A stretch of DNA of 64,000 nucleotides from Litsea cubeba (GCA_012931725.1 CM022948.1:49936668-50000667), one strand, 5' to 3'; counted from the first letter of the stretch, positions 11,101 to 23,289 are shown. Made by a program: numbers and translations. The notes: generated by a model not told the origin, from the letters alone.

Positions 11101-13345
11101 GGCCACATAAGGAAATGACTGATGGACCGCGCTCCTGCTCGGTTCTACCGAGGTCGGCGGACGTGGGAGTCCGTTGGGTCCGACCCTTTCGTAACCGGGG
11201 GGCAGATACGCGCATCAACATTTTTGTTGTGTGGGTGTGCCAGATTTTCTATTTTACTTGGAATTGCAAGTGGTGATCTGGAGATCAACCTTCGTAAGTA
11301 AAAAAGAAATCAACTTCTTTCAAGTTTTCCATTGCACATATATTTAAGAAAAGAGACATTTTTCTTGGTTTGCCGTGAAAGGCGATTTTTTTGGCATTTA
11401 TAGCCGATTTTGGCGTTTATAGCCGGTCTCTGGCGTTTATAGCTGATTTTGGCGTTTATAGCCGATTTACAATCCTTATCAATAATGAAAGACAAGAGTT
11501 GTGATTTTTGTCTCTTTTGAAAAAATACAAACTACAATGAAAAGCAAGAAAAGGAGGATCTAACTTCTTAGGAGATTGTGGGGGACCCATTTAGATTGAC
11601 GGTCGCAAGCCATATGTGGGCTTCGCCATCATCCATGCAGATGAGAACAGAGGATGCTATTGATTAGCTTGGCTTGGCTATAACCTCAGGTTTTTAGAGG
11701 ACAAAGACCAAAAGGAGGTCCTATGTCCAATAAAAAACCGAGTAGACGGGCTGAAAAGCCACATCTAAGCCATTGGAGGCAGAAGGAGAAGGCAAGGACC
11801 TTGGGGGGGTACCCCCAAGGGACTTTTGTCACCTTGTAGCGGTGGTCGGTGTAGGATTTCCGCAGAGTTTTCTCTCTTTTCCTTCTCTGAATTTCTGTGC
11901 TTTGTCTGTGTCTCTGTCTGTGATTTTTCTTCGATCTCTTTCTTCTTGGAGAGCTCTCCTATTTATAGGCTTTTAGGTAGCCATTTAGGAGGGTTTATGG
12001 GCTTTTATTGTCATTAAGCCGCATAATGGGAGGAGTTACAGGATTTAAATCTTTATTTTGTAACTCCTTTTTCTTGGCTTCTGATTGGCCGGAGGAGATT
12101 GAGGGCATTTAATCACCTTTAATCGCCATGATGGGAGGAGTTTCATGGGTTAAATGCCATGAATCTCTTGACTTGTAACTCTCGGATGCTTGCTTCTGAT
12201 TGGTCCATCCAAAGAAATGGATTAATGACTGTAATAAAGCTAGTCAATTAATCGCATTAAGTGGTCGCCGAGCAGTTGAAGAGTCGCGGGGCCGTGCCGC
12301 GTCTTTTGGGATTCTTCTGGTAATGATCATCGATGGATCTTCATGTAGATCGACATTGGATGACCATGTGACTTCAGGTGTTGGTTGCCAACAGCGGGTC
12401 AGTGCCATCTGTCCTGTCGATTTCTCGATCGGTCGGGTAGAAAGCACACTTTTTTTGGTTGACCGGGTGGCGATCAATGTTGTTTTCGATACTTTTGATG
12501 ATTGACCCGTGTTTTTTACGGATGTCAGAAGATTTGGTGTCTCAAAAGTATGAGTTTTGGAAACTACCAGAGGCCAGACGCTTCGAATCGTGAAAAAACG
12601 GCGAAAACTGGGGTTTCCGGGGCCTTCCCGGCGATCCCGGGCTCCAGTTTTGTGTCCGTTTTTGCTGTTTTTCGATTTTTTTTTCTTCTGTACTTTTCCT
12701 TGACATTTTTGACCATTTATTGGCTTGATTTCCCTGTAGGAAACCTGATGAGAATCCTTGTATTTTATTTTGCAAAGTTTCAAATTTCTTGAGAAAGCCG
12801 AAGACTTTGTCGCGCAGAGCTGCCGATTTTCCGTCAGAAGCTGAAACTGGGTCAAACGATGTCGGAATGACCTGAAGTTTGGTGTGAAGCCTCCTGAGCA
12901 ACAAATAAGACCAACCATAGGCTTTTGTTTGAGTTTTGAATCCGTTTGGGGTCTTATCACCAGTAGACTCGTTTTTATCGCGATGAAGATGTCGCGGTTT
13001 GATGTGCGGTCAACCGATGTCCGATTAACTTGAAATTTGACAGGGAGCCTTTTGGATGTATTTTAAGACCATCCATCGCTCTGATCGAAGATTTGGTGTC
13101 TCCGATGCTTTCGCCGCCGAGAGCTCCTTTTCGGCTGTCGGAGAAGCGAAGTTAGGCTAAATGATTTTGAAATGGCCCGAAACTTCTTGTGTACTCCTCT
13201 TTTGGCTGTCTTGAAGGATCTTACAGTTTTTGTTTGATTCTGACAAGATTTGATTTTTTGGAAGTAGCCTTGCCTATTTATGGCAGGTTACGACTTCATG
13301 TAGCTCTTTGGATCTTGAAGAGGCAAAGTGACATTTTTTGTGTCA
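11100..13345 (-). mobile_element. Truncated large LTR with part of its internal leader
   Basis: The minus strand of this segment aligns over its whole length with 57,245-59,730, the LTR and leader of the retrotransposon starting at 56,853. Shared landmarks are the region near 11,957 containing the TATA box (TATTTATA at 11,960-11,967 on plus, TATAAATA on minus), the CAAGGACCTTGGGGGG block at about 11,800, and CTGGCACACCCAC at about 11,225. The first 390 bp of the LTR (56,853-57,245 in the other copy) are missing here, so the piece is truncated at about 13,345. It lies inside the second transposase gene of the surrounding CACTA element and probably disrupted it. Confidence 0.7.
11392..11468. 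repeat. 19-20 bp minisatellite, four copies
   Basis: GGCGTTTATAGCCGATTTT-like units start at 11,393, 11,412, 11,432 and 11,451. The homologous LTR near 59,455-59,475 has the unit essentially once, so the expansion occurred in this copy. Confidence 0.75.
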
Positions 13346-13440
13346 ACAATGACATCAATAAAGGAATCATAAATACAGTCAGGAGTATTTGTTTTACCTA
13401 TGGGCCTAGGTGAGTGCCCCCACCACCAGCGTCGCATCAT

Positions 13441-13535
13441 GATCCCACTATCAAGCTTCTTCCTTGTTTCTTGTTTCAATTTACCTTAACTACAGCAATA
13501 ACGCCAAGCTTGATCCCACTATCAAGCTTCTTCCA
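13441..13535. repeat. 71-bp local direct duplication
   Basis: GATCCCACTATCAAGCTTCT occurs at about 13,441 and again at about 13,512. The duplication falls in the remnant of the second transposase gene of the CACTA element and helps break its frame. Confidence 0.6.
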
Positions 13536-14111
13536 GCCATGGGACTTTACTGGGGCAACAACTGTCATTGCTAATCCAAGATGGTTAACTAGTAAAGGGG
13601 CATGTTCCCCTTCTGGCCTATGGCTGGAGGTTGGGATCTGAACTGGGATGCTATGACCCAGTTGTCTTATAAGCTTCGATGCATTCTTCCCTCGCATGAC
13701 ACCCCTTACGCGGGTCGGTTGCGTCGAGGGTGGGCCTGATGCTATTAAGATGACAACGGTAAATGAGTTAGTGAACACAAATCATTAAATTGAAGTGAAT
13801 TCAGGATTTTAAAGGGTCATAATATTCTCACCTACGCTGCTACCAACTGTCTGAGGACTCAGCGGCATCTGGGACGTCTGAGAAGGGGTCGGTAAGGGAT
13901 GTGTGATGCGAGGCTGAGTCGGTAAGGGCTGTGTGGTCAGCGGCTGAGTCAGTAAGGATCCTGTGGTCGGTAGGGCCCCATGTGTGCTATCTGCACCAGC
14001 TGAACTGAGTGCAGCTACAACAGTCCGAGCACGTTTGACCCTACTTTCCCGAGGCATAACTGCAACCTGGATTAAAGTAAAGTGACAAGGAACATAAATA
14101 ATTAATAGCAA
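13476..14111 (-). pseudogene. Truncated Transposase_24 (TNPA-side) gene
   Basis: Two exon remnants survive on the minus strand. The first (14,111-13,809) encodes MPRESRVKRARTVVAAL and then a Pro/Thr/Gln-rich linker ending near VGSSVG. The second (about 13,760-13,530) carries TRVRGVMRGKNASKLIRQLG, then RPEGEHAPLLVNHLG and TVVAPVKSHGWKKL. This is the start of the plant Ptta/En-Spm (Transposase_24) domain. The rest of the domain and the coiled-coil tail are absent, and the coding sequence ends at the LTR fragment at 13,345. Compare the intact gene at 32,454-36,324. The family assignment is firm for the second piece and positional for the first. Confidence 0.65.
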
Positions 14112-14269
14112 AGATCAATATTATTAGTAAAGTGAATGTCAGCAACTGACATTAAATGTAAATATAAATCGTTCTAGCATGAGTGTCAACATTAAAAATA
14201 ATAATTTTAAACTACATGTCATGACGTTCACATAACGATTACCTCTTACGATTGAGAAGAAGATGCCTC

Positions 14270-14502
14270 ATCTTCTACATCATCATTTGTCGTGGGAATA
14301 TAGTCCTCATCCTTATCATTGGTTTTGGCATTCTTCTTTCCCTTCTCGTTTGTCCCTTTATTAGCTAAACCAAATATAGCACATGCGGTTCGTTGGATAC
14401 CTAGAGATGCAAGTTTTTCTTCATTCTACTTAATTTTTTTTTTCTCTTTGATAAATAATTGGAAGCTTGCAATTGACGGGACAACTCTCCTGGTTTGACC
14501 CA
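14270..14502 (-). pseudogene. Possible extra exons between the two CACTA genes
   Basis: Minus-strand reading gives MGQTRRVVPSIASFQLFIKE from about 14,502. After a frame break it gives GIQRTACAIFGLANKGTNE and an acidic/serine end with a stop near 14,270. The composition looks protein-coding, but I recognise no family. It lies directly downstream of the TNP2 remnant and upstream of the Transposase_24 remnant, so it may be a terminal or alternative exon of either. Confidence 0.3.
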
Positions 14503-14694
14503 TTTTTTCCCTTTGTTTGGCATCTTTTTCAACTATGAATTATATAAACAGGATTAAAATGTGAAATGTAAAAAAAGTTTATCAATATTTGAACATATCA
14601 CAAGAGAAAATGAAATTGAAGACAATGTCATTATATAAGACAAGATCTCTATTAATTTACTTAATAATTACATGTGTAAAACCTGAAACAAACA

Positions 14695-17600
14695 CTACAT
14701 GTCATATTCTATATCTTCATCTTCCTCACTATGAACATCATTTTCGTCTTCATCTTCGTACTCCGCTAGTGTTTCATCCTCGTCTTGGCCATCCTTGTCT
14801 GCTGACTCATCATTGAGAATGATCTTAGGATCTATATCATCCATAGAGTGTTGGACACTAGTACCATCGACGAGTACTGGGACAACAAATGATGATTCGT
14901 CCTGCTGAAATGCATCGTTAGGCACATCACAATCGTCGTTGTCGTTGTCGTCATCCCGCTTAGTGGGTACATCCCACAATCCACGAGGCTTTACCCGTTC
15001 TACGACTCTCCAATTTTTTCCTCTGCTGGTGTCATTGACGTAGAAGACTTGAGCTACCTGACCTGGTAGGACAAATGGATCATCCGTACACCAACGACCA
15101 GTGATATCAATGCTTATAACATGGTCTTCGATGTTTATCTTGTGCTTGGTACTAGTGTTGTACCATTCACATTCAAATATGACCACCTTACCCCCGTGCC
15201 GATAGGACAATTCCCATACTTTACAAATGTAGCCATAGTAGTCATGTTTCTCCCTTTCGTATTCCCCTTCCACGACCAAACCACTACTCTGGCTCCTATG
15301 ATATCTCTCACGATCTTTAGTGTGGTATCGGACGCCATTACAATCACACCCCTGATAGAGATTCACTTGGGACATAGGGCCATTTGCTAATGACCACATC
15401 TCATCAGACGCTTCCGGTGAACCTAGAGTTCGCAATTGATTCATCTACATAGGTTAATTACTTCAGATGTATTGGACATATGTTATTTAAAAACAAATCC
15501 AATAATATCTAACTTATAATGATCCAACGTTTATGTCTTACATGTTGTTTGAACCATTTTGCAAATTCTCTTCGTTGTATCTGCCCGACGTCTCCACTTC
15601 TTTGTTCCTGCACTAAATTCTTGTGTTCCCTACTCAAGGTATTCTTTACTGAATAAGTAAATATAGATAATGAATAAAGGAGTAAAAAAAAAACAATGCA
15701 TAAATATGGCTAGACTTAAGCACATACTGAAGATATGGCAACACCTCGGGGCAATTATTCAACACAAACCAATGCGCCATGTCACGATCTTTTTGAGAAG
15801 GATCAGGTGCCCTTGGCATCATTCCGAGGGGATGGACAGTTTGTGTGAAGACCGACATCCCCGGACCACGTTCGCCACCATCATCATAATGCTCTACTCG
15901 ATCAGTCTGCCTTAAATACATTGAGCAAAAATTGAGGCACTCTTTGACAATGTAAGCCTCTGCGATCGAACCTTCAGGCCGAGCTCGGTTGCGAACGTAC
16001 CCTTTTAGGGTCTTCAGAAACTTTTAAACAACCAATGATAAGAACCATGATTTCCAATGCAAGGCAATAGCATTAATACATAAATAATCAATGGTCACCA
16101 GCTATTACCTTTCAATCGGGTTCATCCACCGATATTGCACAGGTCCACCAAGCATGGCCTCGCGTGGCAAGTGAACCGATAGATGGACCATCACATCAAA
16201 GAAAGCAGGAGGAAAGATCCTCTCAAGCTTGCACATTATTAAAACTATCCGCTCCTCCAATTTTTTCAAATCATCTTGTCTCTGTGTTTTCGAGCAGAGG
16301 TCTTGGGAAAAGCTGCCTAACTCAAACAATGTTGTACATATATCCTTATTCAAAAAGCCGTGCATGCCAATAGAAAGGATGCGTTGGATAAGGACGTGGC
16401 AATTATGGCTCTTCAAACCAGCTAATTTATCATTTTTCGAGGTTACACACCTCGAGAGGTTCGCCGCATAACCATCTGGGTATTTGATGGACTTCAAGAA
16501 TTCATAAAATCCATCTCTATGTTTTGGTTCCAGAGTGTAAGAGGCATGCGGCTTCAAGCTTGATCCATCACCTCTCTCCACTAGATGCAACTCTGGTCTG
16601 ATGCCCATATTTTTCAAATCCTTACGCGCTTTCTCGGTGTCCTTGTTTTTGCTCTTTATGCCCAAAATTGTTCCAACCAAAGCTACACATACGTTCTTCT
16701 CAATGTGCATAGGATCAAGGTTGTGTCGGAGTTTTTTGCACTTCCAATAAGGCCATTCAAATAGGATGCCTTTCTTTGTCCAATTCAGTTCTCCATAGTC
16801 ACGCGGTCTTTTGTTATTCTTGCCAAACTTGACCGGCGCTATCTCTTCGAGCTGGTCCAGTACCTTCTGCCCTGGTAGATCCAAAGAATTCTTTCACGCT
16901 CAGGCTGACCGTTGAAGGCCTTGCTTATACGCCATTGGTGGTTTAATTCCAAGTATGTACGATGGCCAATGTAACCAATTTTATCTTTCAACTTCACCCC
17001 TAATGAGCTGTCGTTACACGAGAGGCAAGCGTTATAACCTTTTGTGCTCCACCCAGACAAGTTACCATATGCAGGAAAATCATTTATCGTCCACATCATA
17101 GCAGCATGCATTTGAAAGATTTCCTTAGTGGAGGCATCATAAGTAGCTACACCATGATCCCACAACTCCTTCAACTCATCAACTAAGGGCCTCAGATATA
17201 CATCGATATCGTTTTCCGGTGAGTTTGGTCCTGGAATGAGTAATGACATCATCAAGAATGGCTTCTTCATGCACATCCATGGTGGCAAATTATAAGGCAC
17301 AAGTATGACAGGCCACATGCTATACGAGGTGCTCATGTTACCGAAAGGATTGAATCCATCGAAGGCTAACCCCAGTCTCACATTACGTGTCTCTTGGGCA
17401 AACTCTGGATATTTCATATCAAATTCTTTCCACTCCACTGAATCAGCCGGATGCCGCTATCCCATCATCAACCCGCTTATCACTATGCCATCTCATCTCT
17501 GTGGCTGTCTTCCTTGACATATACAATCTGCGTAACCTCGGTATCAATGGGAAGTAACGAAGCACCTTATGAGGGATCTTCTTTCGCTTGCAATCATTGA

Positions 17601-18303
17601 CCTTGTACCTATGCTCTTCGCATTCTGGACATTTTTCCAATTGAGCATTCTCTTTCCAATATAGCACACAATTGTGTTAGGAAGCATCTATGTTCTTGTA
17701 TCCCATGCGCAAGTCACGCAATAATTTCTTCGCCTCGTAAACCAATGCCGGCATCACATGACCTTCGGGTAAAAAGTCCTTAAAAATCTGCAGAACCTTG
17801 TCGAATGACTTATTGCTACACCCACTTTCTACCTTCACATTCAATATCTTTATGACAAACGATAACAAAGTATCTGAGCTTTTGCATCCTGGGTACAGGC
17901 CACACTGAGAAGCCTTCAACAAAATTTCAAAATCATGCACATTATCCCTCTCTCGAGTTTCTTCATCCAAATAAGTTCCCCTATGATGGTCCTCTATCAA
18001 CTCATCGCATTCATCATGATTATCTTCTGATTCAGCCTCACTCTCATCCGAATCATCGGGTTGAACTATGGGTTCCCTGTGATATATTCACTGCATGTAT
18101 GAGACCATCATTCTGTTAATGTGCAAATGCTTTCTCACTGTATCATAGTCCTGCATCAGATGGTTACAGCAATCATTACACGGGCACCTAATCAACACCG
18201 CACCGCCTGAATTCGACTTTGCAAAATCAATAAATGAGATCACCCCATCTATGTACTCTACATCAATTCGGTTCTGATAACATAATATCCAACTCCTGTC
18301 CAT
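14695..18303 (-). pseudogene. tnp2: Decayed TNP2 transposase (Transposase_21) of the older CACTA element
   Basis: TNP2 cuts and joins CACTA ends. Here it is a multi-exon minus-strand gene. The start MDRSWILCYQNRIDVEYIDG (18,303) and RCPCNDCCNH form the Transpos_assoc domain. The Transposase_21 core follows: YMSRKTATEMRWH (17,510), LGLAFDGFNPFG, YNLPPWMCMKKPF, NDIDVYLRPLVDELKELW and HNLDPMHIEKNV (about 16,720). The DUF4218 part (PPAFFDVMVHLSVHLPREA, ending PIER near 16,105) and the DUF4216 exon (15,444-14,695, with an acidic tail) complete it. Splice sites are recognisable, for example GTAATAG after PIER and TTTAAAAG before FLKTLKGYVRNRARPEG. An early in-frame stop (about 18,087) and frameshifts near 17,680, 17,455 and 16,880 break it. 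It cannot make full-length protein. Confidence 0.85.
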
Positions 18304-18399
18304 ATCTGACCAAATCACAAGTAAATAGCAATTAGATATTGAGCTATTATATGCATGTTTAGGGATTGCAAGAATTCTCAAACTTTTCTCCCATGTTTC

Positions 18400-19980
18400 G
18401 TTTCACAAATGCTCAAGTATAATGAGCTTCTTTATGCACCGTCCGTTCCAAGATGCAAAAAAATCCACAGTTACTTTATAATAACAAGTAATACTACAAC
18501 AGTAGTGATTGTGATTCTGAGATTATCTCAATTGCGATTGCAATCACTGAAACCTCTTTCATTTACAAATTTGTAGTTTTGCTACTTCACGACTCCTTTC
18601 TTTCAAAAGCACTAGAAAATCCAGTGTCTAATAACAGGTAACAGCTACAGACCCTAAATCCAAATTCATACTTCTTCATATAATATTCTCTCCATCTTAA
18701 ATTACTCTTCCCATTGGACAATTCTCTCCACATCCAAACTAGGATTTTTTGTTTGAAGTCTGTTTGTTGATCAGCTTATTGATTGATTGATTTATGTGTT
18801 TAATTGGAAGGAAAATCCGTTTTGGAGAGATCCAACCCTAATATTCATTGCTTTTTTATCAAGCTGAAAGTGCAAGAATGGCATCATTAGGGAATTGTAG
18901 TCTATGCTTGTTGAATTGGCATTCCAAGTGCCTCCACCTTCGAATTCTAAGATCCATAAGAGGTAAGGTAGATCATGCACTCTACATATTATTTGAGCAT
19001 GAAGTTGAAGGATACTCTGTTTGGATGTTTTTGTAGTCGGTGTGTATGGGACAACGGGTTATCTACCGCATATTCATTGCTACTCAAGCTGCTCACTCAT
19101 GTGTGCTTAATGCTTACATGCCCTAATGTTACCCTGCAGCATTGTATATGTCAACCAGTTTGCAAAGTCCAAGAGTTATCCATAGTTACATAATATGGGA
19201 TAGTTACAGTTGCATTGTGGCCATATTCTAGTGGTGGAAGTGTTGTATCAACTTCCATAATATTCTGATCCTATTTGTTTTATAGAATTTAATACATCGG
19301 AATTTTAAGACCTTTATGGCTAAAAATGGCTAGAATTTTAAGAAAATAAAATATGAAGTTTCAAAAATTACCATAAAATTATCTCCCCTCTAATGAAAAT
19401 TGAATCTAAGGGGAGGTTGGAATTGAATGCCCAGCCATCCCTGCAGTAATTCAAATTTTAAGAAAGTAAGGGTTGCATTTACATCTCCACCTCAAATCCT
19501 TCCCTTTCACTTTTTTTTGGGCTAAATTCCCTTACAACTCTTTATTAATAACTGATGGAGCTCATTTTTCCCATGAAACCTTATGTAAGCATTTTGCTGT
19601 TAAAATTCATTGGCCTTGAGAACATGAGGATTTGAAAGGCCAACGGCAATATTTTAATAGATCTTGTTTTTTAAAACAAACATATAAATCCAATGAGAGC
19701 CCATTGGTGAGCATCTCCCTATCTACGGATACAAAGAGGGATCCTTCCCTTTCCTATTGAATAGGAATTTGGGTAGCCTAATAAGCAACATCTATGAGAG
19801 GATTGAGCATGGGGAAAAAAATCAAAGGAATTCCAGAAAGTCTATGTCAAGTCTGTAGAACATCTAACACATAAAATTCCTCTTGGGAATTTCAACAAAC
19901 AACTGCCAGTCCTAAGTAACGGTTTTGAGTTTATTGACCTTTTCATCAATGCTAGAAAAAAGGAAGAAGTTATAAAAGGC
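18400..19980. other. No gene recognised
   Basis: This is sequence upstream of the older TNP2 gene (its 5' side, on the minus strand). It probably holds the promoter and untranslated leader of that gene, but I see no clear TATA box or exon. All frames are short. Confidence 0.35.
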
Positions 19981-20094
19981 TAGCAACTTTTCTTCAATAA
20001 AAGTATCTCAAGGTTAGATTTCAAAGTCGGAGAGGGAGAGAATGAATGGAGAAGAAAGAGAGAGGATAGTGGGAAGGGAGGGGTGTACATGTGC

Positions 20095-20195
20095 TGCTGT
20101 TGTGATCTTCCTGATGCTGCTGTGATCTTCCTCTTGCTGCTGTGATCTTCCTCTTGCTGCAGTGATCTTCCTGATGCTGCTGTGATCGTCCCTAA
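20095..20195. repeat. 20-bp minisatellite, five copies
   Basis: TGTGATCTTCCTCTTGCTGC-like units start at 20,101, 20,121, 20,141, 20,161 and 20,181, an exact 20-bp period. It adjoins a long (GA)n tract. Confidence 0.85.
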
Positions 20196-20199
20196 CCTG

Positions 20200-20500
20200 G
20201 GACCAGTCTGGAGAGAGTGATAGAGTGAGAGAGTGAGAGAGAGAAAAGAGAGAGTGAGAGACAGGGAAATAGCAGATCTGAGAGAGCGAGAGCAAGAGAC
20301 CGAGAGAGCGAGAGAGAGAGAGAGACCGAGTGAGAGAGAGACAGTGTGAGTGAGAGAGAGAGAGAAATGGGAGAGAGACCGAGAGCGCAGAGATGTCGAG
20401 CGAGTGAGAGAGAAATGGGAGAGAGCCCGAGAGCAGCGAGAGAGACAAAGAGCAGAGCAGTGAGTAGCAGGGGAAAGATAGAGAAGAAAAGAGGGAAAAG
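20200..20500. repeat. GA-rich simple-sequence tract
   Basis: About 300 bp of GAGAGA with interruptions such as CGAGAG. Long open frames exist across it on both strands, but they encode only Ser/Leu or Arg/Glu low-complexity sequence and are not genes. Confidence 0.8.
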
Positions 20501-21490
20501 AGGACATTTGGCGGGAGAGGGAAAAAAAACGTGGGTGGCCGAATTTTATGTCAATATTTTTTTGTTGCAAAATAATTTTTCATTGGTAAAAATTATTTTA
20601 GATTTTTTTTTCAAAACAAGTGAAAAAAATCTAAAAACCTTTAAATGTCGGTAATAAATTTTCTGACTCTAATTTTCGACGACAAAGAAAAAATTATAGG
20701 TAAAGGACTCAGACTTCTAATTTTCCTAGAAATAGAGTTCAACATTACAGATGTTTTACAAAAAACGCCGCTAATCGTTCATTTTACCGACGTCGTATAA
20801 TCAGTCGATAATAGTCTCTGATAGTTTTACCGAGATAAAATAAAATAAAAAAAGATTTTCCAACACTTAGGCTCGATAACGTCTAATCAGGGGTTCGAAA
20901 CGAGTAACGTCCCCTGGTTAAAAATTGAAAACCGACGCGAGCACTTCGATCAGGGGCAAGTAACTTGACGGTACTGATGGTTCATAAATATGGCTCCCGA
21001 GTTGAGTATTTAAAGTTACTACACGATTTTCCAGGTGGAGGTGCGCAGGCGAGGGGAGACAAGGGAGGAAGAAGAAGAGAGGAAGGGAGGGAGGAGTGCA
21101 GACAGAGAGATGGGGAACGAGGGAGAGAGAGAATAGAGAAGAAATAGAGAGGAGAGGGGGAATGGTGCGCGGTGTGTGCGGAGGGCACAAAGAGGGAGGG
21201 GTTTACTGACGTCATAAAATCTGTTGATAATATAATTCGTCAATAATAGTTTTTGATATTTATTTTCCTTAAAAATGATGTTAATAATAAAAAAGAGGGG
21301 TTTCGGTGGCGGGAGAGGGAAAAAATTTGGTAAATTTACCGACGATTATTTTCGTCGCAAAAATAGATTTTTCATCAATAAAAATTATTTTAATATTTTT
21401 AATTGAAAACAAGTAAAAAAGACTACCAACCTTTACTGATGTTTTATATTAAACATCGGTGATAAATTTTTCGACTCTAATTTTCATCTC
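20500..21490. repeat. Duplicated subterminal block of the older CACTA element
   Basis: Two related blocks follow one another. Each consists of a GA-rich tract, then GGCGGGAGAGGGAAAAAA (at about 20,509 and 21,308), then AT-rich DNA with TTTTTCATNNNTAAAAATTATTTTA, and then TTTCTGACTCTAATTTTC-type sequence. Between them lies one reversed copy of the 170-bp unit (about 20,850-21,010). The block was probably duplicated within the element. Confidence 0.6.
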
Positions 21491-21922
21491 CTTCTCCATT
21501 CTTTTCTTTCCATTCTCTTTCTCCTACTCTTATACTCTCCCTTACAATCACCCACTACACTGCCATCACCACCCGGCTTGCATAGCCACTGCACTCACCT
21601 TGCACCACCTTCGGAGAGAGAATAATAATGGTAGAATTTAAGTTCATCATACGACTTCAACTTCGGAGATAGAAATATAATGGTAGAATTTAAGTTCATC
21701 ATACGACTTCAAATTCGATGTTTATTTAAAATAAAAGAAGTAGGGCAAACGTACAAGTTTGACAGTCACGTGTGGACCAAAAGTCTGTCCTATGACCAAA
21801 TTCAAATTGAATTGTTTGAGAGTCGGTTTCTTTCCTTTCATATATTTCATTTAGAATTTAAAAACAGATGAAATGGGAGGTACACCTAAAAATTGAGGAG
21901 ATGATGCATCTTCTGGAGTTAC

Positions 21923-22072
21923 CTGCTTATATTTCTTGTAGATTCGCTTGGTTACTATGTTCTTGGATTCATCATTAATCGACATGGCATTGCACATCTC
22001 AGCACGGTACTCATCATAATGAGGCTCCCATTTATTCAAACAAATGGCTGAAACTATTGGGCCAAAATTCAT
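21923..22072 (-). pseudogene. Exon fragment resembling plant RNA-dependent RNA polymerase (RDR3/4/5 clade)
   Basis: Minus-strand reading gives NKWEPHYDEYRAEMCNAM, then SINDESKNIVTKRIYKKYKQ. A GT donor follows immediately (AAGCAG|GTAACT at 21,923). The pattern W-P-H/Y-Y-x-E-Y-R-x-x-M, D-E-S-K-N and I-x-K-Y-K-Q recalls the segment between the catalytic core and C-terminus of RDR3/4/5 proteins; this is from memory of the family and not from a search. The exon lies between subterminal repeats of the older CACTA element, so it would be captured host DNA. The protein before NKWEP is not clearly related. Low-to-moderate certainty. Confidence 0.35.
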
Positions 22073-22229
22073 ATTCCAACAACTACTAGCACCGATTTTT
22101 TTCTTTTACTTTCTAAGAGAAGAAGGCCATAAACCTAGATCTAGATCTCAATCACATTCACACCACATCCTTCAAGGCCTCACTCTATCATCCATGTTAG
22201 CAATAGTTTTACCGAAGTAAAATAAAAAT

Positions 22230-22600
22230 CAAATAGGATTTTCTAACAATTAGGATCGAAAACGGCCTGCTGGGGGTCCGGAACATGAAACGGCCACCGA
22301 AAAATTTGGAAACCGGCGCGAGCACTTCGCTCGAGGATAAAGTAAATTGACGGAACCGACGGTTTGCAAATAGGACTCCCGATTAGTGAATTAGAAGCAA
22401 AACATAGGATTTTCCAACACTTAGGTTCAAAAATGGCCCGCAGGGCGTACGGAACGGGAAAAGGCTCCGAAAAAATTGAAAACCGACACGAGCACCTAGC
22501 TCGAGGCGAAATTAACTTGTAGGAACTGACGGCTCATAAATCGGACTCCCGGATAATGAATTAACCCTTAAAAAGTTGGATTTTTAACACTTAGGTTCAG
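22230..22600 (-). repeat. Two reversed copies of the 170-bp subterminal repeat
   Basis: Units beginning GATTTTCYAACA at about 22,234 and 22,414, plus a partial third near 22,575, match the reverse complement of the array at 730-1,998. Shared landmarks are GAGCACTTCGCTCGAGG and GACTCCCGATTAG. They are more diverged from each other than the left-hand units are. Confidence 0.8.
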
Positions 22601-23280
22601 TTTGGCATCTCTACTTTTCTCTTCTTATTGGCTTAAAACTGATGAAATCCGGTTTTAGCATGTTTGGATGAAGCTTCTACTTTGTCCATTTCAAATGGCA
22701 CTTAGACAAGCATTTGTGATCCAAACCGTTGATCATGTTAGGGGGGCTAAAAACGGCTATGATACCAAAAGTCAACCATTGGATCATTATAGATTGTGAT
22801 GTATTGATGAAAACGTACAGACCATTAGATCATCATTTATGGAATTTTGTACGCCCTATTTTTGCAATCCAAATTTTTAGTCCTCTTCAAAAGGTCATTT
22901 ATAGTTATAGGTCCCAACCCCAAATGTTGATTCAATATGGATCAAGAAATATATTTGAAATAAATATCAATCGTTGGATTAATGCATGGTTACTACAGTG
23001 CATTCATGAGTTAAGACATGCAGTCCGTTTTTTCTACATTTTCGAACAATCTGGATCTCTAATGCAAGATATGGACCATAGACTCCCCTTTATATGGCAA
23101 GTAACGTTTACTGAACCAAATTCAACGATTGATCCTTCATGTATTGTGAGATATTGACAAAAAGGACCAAAGGGTTAATGGTTCAATTTTAATTTTTGTG
23201 GGCCACTTTTTCCCGATCTAAACCTAAAATCCTCTTTACGAGGTCAACAATGATTATCTGGTCAAATCTTATCGCTTGAT
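22600..23280. other. Non-coding filler of the older CACTA element
   Basis: There is a 142-residue open frame (22,729-23,157), but its sequence consists of recurring phrases such as CATTGGATCATTATAG and CCAACCATTGGATC of the type common in plant non-coding repeats. No domain is recognisable. Confidence 0.4.
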
Positions 23281-23289
23281 TCATCATGG

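Noticed and set aside
12244..12960. 238-residue minus-strand frame and overlapping 120-residue frame
   Set aside because: It lies in the truncated LTR. Similarity to a frame at 57,720-58,286 follows DNA similarity between the LTR copies, and the frame boundaries differ.
19980..20654. 196-, 144- and 102-residue frames
   Set aside because: Low-complexity translations of GA/CT repeats and a 20-bp minisatellite.
22729..23157. 142-residue frame as a host gene
   Set aside because: No domain, no splice context, and phrases typical of plant non-coding repeats; it sits inside the older CACTA element.
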